DNA of 63,096 bases from Candidatus Saccharimonadota bacterium (lineage in GTDB: Bacteria; Patescibacteriota; Saccharimonadia; Saccharimonadales; Saccharimonadaceae). Both the position numbers and the translations under genes were made by a program. Location: assembly GCA_009777625.1 (NCBI GenBank), contig WRLL01000003.1:1-63096 (forward strand). The letters are read 5' to 3'. The notes below the pieces were generated by a model. That model did no database searches. It worked only from the letters and a program-made list of their open reading frames with translations, and had not been told where the DNA came from. Positions 60,506 through 63,096 of the stretch are shown here, piece after piece. Numbering within the stretch: position 1 is the first letter of the stretch; each line of letters begins with the position of its first letter.

Positions 60506-61519
60506 ACTTTCCGGTTCTTGCTCTAACTCTATATCGAATTTTTCGTGAACTTTGCTGATAATTTCCGCCTTGAACTTTGCCAAGTTCTCCGCTGAGCTAT
60601 TTGCAACATTCGTGATAACCAGCGCGTTTTTAGGATAAAGCTGAAAACCATAGTTTTCGTAGCCTTTTAATTCAGCCCGATCGATTAGCCAACCGGCAGC
60701 CAGTTTAACGCGGCCATCGGACATTAACCAATATGGCGCGTCGGGAAATTTCTTAATAATATCTGATGCGAAGTCTTTTGAAACAATCGGGTTTTTGAAG
60801 AACGACCCGGTCGAAGGAACTTCTTCGACGCGCGGTAGCTTGGAATCGCGAATTGCGATTACAGCAGCGCGGACCTCAGATGGCGATATTCCTTTTTCGA
60901 TACCTTCTGATTTAATTCTTTCGCTAAAGTACCTTTGTAGAGCTTCGTAAAACGGCGGTTTCATGATCTGGCGCGATAAACGCAATGTTATATCACAAAT
61001 GATATAATGTCGGTTTTTCTGACTTTTGAAAACACTGTCGCGGTAAGTAAATTTACAGTCCTCGTTTGTCAAAGTTTTAAACTGACCATCGCGCACGTCA
61101 AACACAGTTAACTCAACCAAAGTCTGCGAGATATCTTGACCATAGGCACCGACATTTTGCACTGGCGTCGCACCAGCGACCCCAGGAATTAAGCTTAAAC
61201 ATTCCACGCCACTGAGGTTTTCTGTGCACAGTTTTTCAACCGTTTCGTCCCAATTTTCACCGGCGCCTATCTTGTATGCCACATAATTGATTTTCTCAAA
61301 ACCTTTGATGCGATTTAGGATTATCACGCCATTGTAGTCATCGCTGGCAACCACATTTGATCCACCGCCCAGTACGAACCACGGCAAGTTCCGCTCATTA
61401 GCAAAATCAATCGCCGCAACAATGTCGTCGCGACTTTCACACAATAAAACCCAGCGGGCTACACCGCCGACACGCATAGTAGTTAGTTCGGAAAGCGAGA
61501 TATTTTCTTGAACTTTCAT
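60500..61519 (-). CDS. murB: UDP-N-acetylenolpyruvoylglucosamine reductase
   Basis: TTMRVGG, VLGGGSNVV, IPGVAGATPVQNVGAYGQDI, SFFKNP. Confidence 0.94.
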   Translation of the reverse strand: MKVQENISLSELTTMRVGGVARWVLLCESRDDIVAAIDFANERNLPWFVLGGGSNVVASDDYNGVIILNRIKGFEKINYVAYKIGAGENWDETVEKLCTENLSGVECLSLIPGVAGATPVQNVGAYGQDISQTLVELTVFDVRDGQFKTLTNEDCKFTYRDSVFKSQKNRHYIICDITLRLSRQIMKPPFYEALQRYFSERIKSEGIEKGISPSEVRAAVIAIRDSKLPRVEEVPSTGSFFKNPIVSKDFASDIIKKFPDAPYWLMSDGRVKLAAGWLIDRAELKGYENYGFQLYPKNALVITNVANSSAENLAKFKAEIISKVHEKFDIELEQEPESL

Positions 61520-61551
61520 AAGCTAATTATATCATGTATGAGATATTCGGT

Positions 61552-61986
61552 CTACTTCTCTTTTACTCGCTTGCCAGGAATGAACAGTGCGATAACTGCA
61601 ACTACAACAGAGGCGATCATGGCTAATGTGCCGTAGCCAACGCGTTCGACATTGTTTATGCTAAACAGGTTGGAATCTAAACCCACACCGCTATTCACGA
61701 ACCACAGCACAACTACCGTTCCACCGATAATGGCCCCAAAGAATCCAAGGAGCTTCCAGCCTGTCAGGGCCGCAGCTAAAATCAATCCAGCTACAACTAA
61801 AATCACCATCGCTACAGAAAAAGGTAAGAAATTAACCGGATCGATATTGGCAGACGTCAACAATTGCGCCGAGTCAGTCGTCGCCGGCCAAGCGCCATCC
61901 CACCACTGCAGCCAGGCGCTTCCAGCTGCCAAAATCGCCGCAATGAAATTCATAATGAACAAAATCAGACGACGTTTCTTTTTCAT
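61552..61986 (-). CDS. hypothetical membrane protein
   Basis: ORF with four TM segments. Confidence 0.6.
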   Translation of the reverse strand: MKKKRRLILFIMNFIAAILAAGSAWLQWWDGAWPATTDSAQLLTSANIDPVNFLPFSVAMVILVVAGLILAAALTGWKLLGFFGAIIGGTVVVLWFVNSGVGLDSNLFSINNVERVGYGTLAMIASVVVAVIALFIPGKRVKEK

Positions 61987-62153
61987 AAGCATATTATAAC
62001 ATACGTTGTAATATGTCGCACTCGGAATAAAATGAACAAGATTCATTTTATTCTCTCGTTGCTCATATTATAACACGTGAAGACGAGTGAAAAGAAAATT
62101 CCGTTTTCTTTTCCGAGACGCCGAAGTGTTATATTATTCGCAGAATTAACATA

Positions 62154-62187
62154 CAAAAAATCCGCTGTTTTTACCAGCGGAAAAATT
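62154..62187 (-). terminator. Rho-independent terminator of tRNA cluster
   Basis: TCCGCTG-tttttac-CAGCGGA flanked by A/T tracts. Confidence 0.75.
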
Positions 62188-62190
62188 TCG

Positions 62191-62267
62191 TGGTGAGGCG
62201 GGAGGGACTCGAACCCTCGACACCAGGCTTAAGAGGCCCGTGCTCTAACCAGCTGAGCTACCGCCCC
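62191..62267 (-). tRNA. tRNA-Lys (CTT)
   Basis: GGGGCGG/CCGCCTC acceptor, loop CTCTTAA, CCA encoded. Confidence 0.93.
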
Positions 62268-62296
62268 AGATTGAACTCGCACATTATATCAAATTA

Positions 62297-62373
62297 TGGT
62301 ACGCCCGGCAAGATTCGAACTTGCGACCACTTGGTTCGAAGCCAAGTACTCTAATCCGCTGAGCTACGGGCGC
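62297..62373 (-). tRNA. tRNA-Arg (TCG)
   Basis: GCGCCCG/CGGGCGT acceptor, loop CTTCGAA, CCA encoded. Confidence 0.93.
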
Positions 62374-62380
62374 TCAAATA

Positions 62381-62457
62381 TGGTACACCCGATACGATTC
62401 GAACGTACGACCTTTGGTACCGGAAACCAACGCTCTATCCAGCTGAGCTACGGGTGC
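62381..62457 (-). tRNA. tRNA-Arg (CCG)
   Basis: GCACCCG/CGGGTGT acceptor, loop TTCCGGT, CCA encoded. Confidence 0.93.
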
Positions 62458-62470
62458 GCAATTCTATTAA

Positions 62471-62547
62471 TGGTATCCCGGGAGGGAATCGAACCCCCGA
62501 CACGAAGGATAGAAGCCTCCTGCTCTAATCCGCTGAGCTACCGGGAC
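62471..62547 (-). tRNA. tRNA-Arg (TCT)
   Basis: GTCCCGG/CCGGGAT acceptor, loop CTTCTAT, CCA encoded. Confidence 0.93.
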
Positions 62548-62581
62548 ACGCAAATATTTTAACACTATTCTCTGATATTTT

Positions 62582-63096
62582 CTACTTGGACGTTTCCGCG
62601 ACCAAAACCGGTCTGACATGGTTAAGCATATAAAATGAACCAACCACAGCTACGACTTCGGCATCAGTTTCTATAGCTACGTCCAAAGCCCTGGCTGGAT
62701 CCTCTGCGGTCGAGAAATTCGAAAAACCGGCTTCTGTTGCACTGGCACTTAAATCACTTATTGATATGCCGCTGCTCCAGCTGACCTCTATCGTGCTTTC
62801 ATCAAAAGTCGTCAGGACGATTTGATCAGAAAGTTTTTTCAGAATTGTTAAGTTCTTAACTATGTCGTCGGCTTTGTTGGTTGAAAAGCCGACGACCATG
62901 GCGACTTTCTTGTCATGGAATTTTGCCGCAAAACTTTCGACAAAAGCTGTTATTTTTTGCGGGTTATGCGCACCGTCGATAACAATTGTTTTGCCTTTAT
63001 ATTTGAATTCTTCTGAGCGCATTGGGATGTGGACTTTTAAGCTTTCGGCAATCTGTTGATCGGTCAGCAGATTGCCGAAAGCAAAAAAGTCCACAT
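62582..63096 (-). CDS. folC: folylpolyglutamate synthase/Mur ligase C-terminal part (truncated at window edge)
   Basis: YKGKTIVIDGAHNPQKITAF, VVGFSTNKAD, VVGSFYMLNHVRP. Confidence 0.8.
   Translation of the reverse strand, partial: VDFFAFGNLLTDQQIAESLKVHIPMRSEEFKYKGKTIVIDGAHNPQKITAFVESFAAKFHDKKVAMVVGFSTNKADDIVKNLTILKKLSDQIVLTTFDESTIEVSWSSGISISDLSASATEAGFSNFSTAEDPARALDVAIETDAEVVAVVGSFYMLNHVRPVLVAETSK

Noticed and set aside
62296-62562. 88-aa ORF (RFELATTWFEAKYSNPLSYGRSN...)
   Set aside because: Classic spurious translation antisense to the tRNA-Arg genes.

Overview
This 63 kb window looks like a core-genome segment of a streamlined, fermentative bacterium, probably Candidatus Saccharibacteria/Patescibacteria (inferred from gene content; no search was run). 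UGA is used as a normal stop. It encodes much of lower glycolysis and fermentation (gpmI, ldh, eno, tpiA, pgk, pyk, ackA), peptidoglycan genes (ddl, murA, murB, a membrane-anchored Mur ligase), repair genes (uvrC, uvrD/pcrA), def, rsmA, rplY, glyA, folD, secG, several surface/secreted proteins, a two-component system and 12 tRNA genes. No rRNA, CRISPR array or transposase was seen. The most unusual signal is a recurrent tRNA-associated architecture. Five of the 12 tRNA genes (Gly-GCC, Leu-GAG, Ala-GGC, His-GTG, Glu-TTC) have an exact 15-21 nt copy of their own outer end 72-120 bp away. The first four copy the 5' end upstream and Glu copies the 3' end downstream. The copy is separated from the intact tRNA by a structured insert that usually also holds a short copy and an inverted copy of the adjacent inner tRNA strand. 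For Gly the 5' copy lies just after the promoter, and for Glu the 3' copy abuts the terminator, as expected if a small module inserted into the tRNA gene and rebuilt it. Two of these tRNAs also have altered tertiary core pairs (U19:A56 in Gly; U15/G48 in Ala). Other notable signals: five C tracts of exactly 9 nt (candidate phase-variation switches), palindromic elements inserted in frame in uvrC and uvrD, an HTH-MurA fusion with a palindrome inside its own promoter, and a structured transcript around a 170-aa membrane protein.
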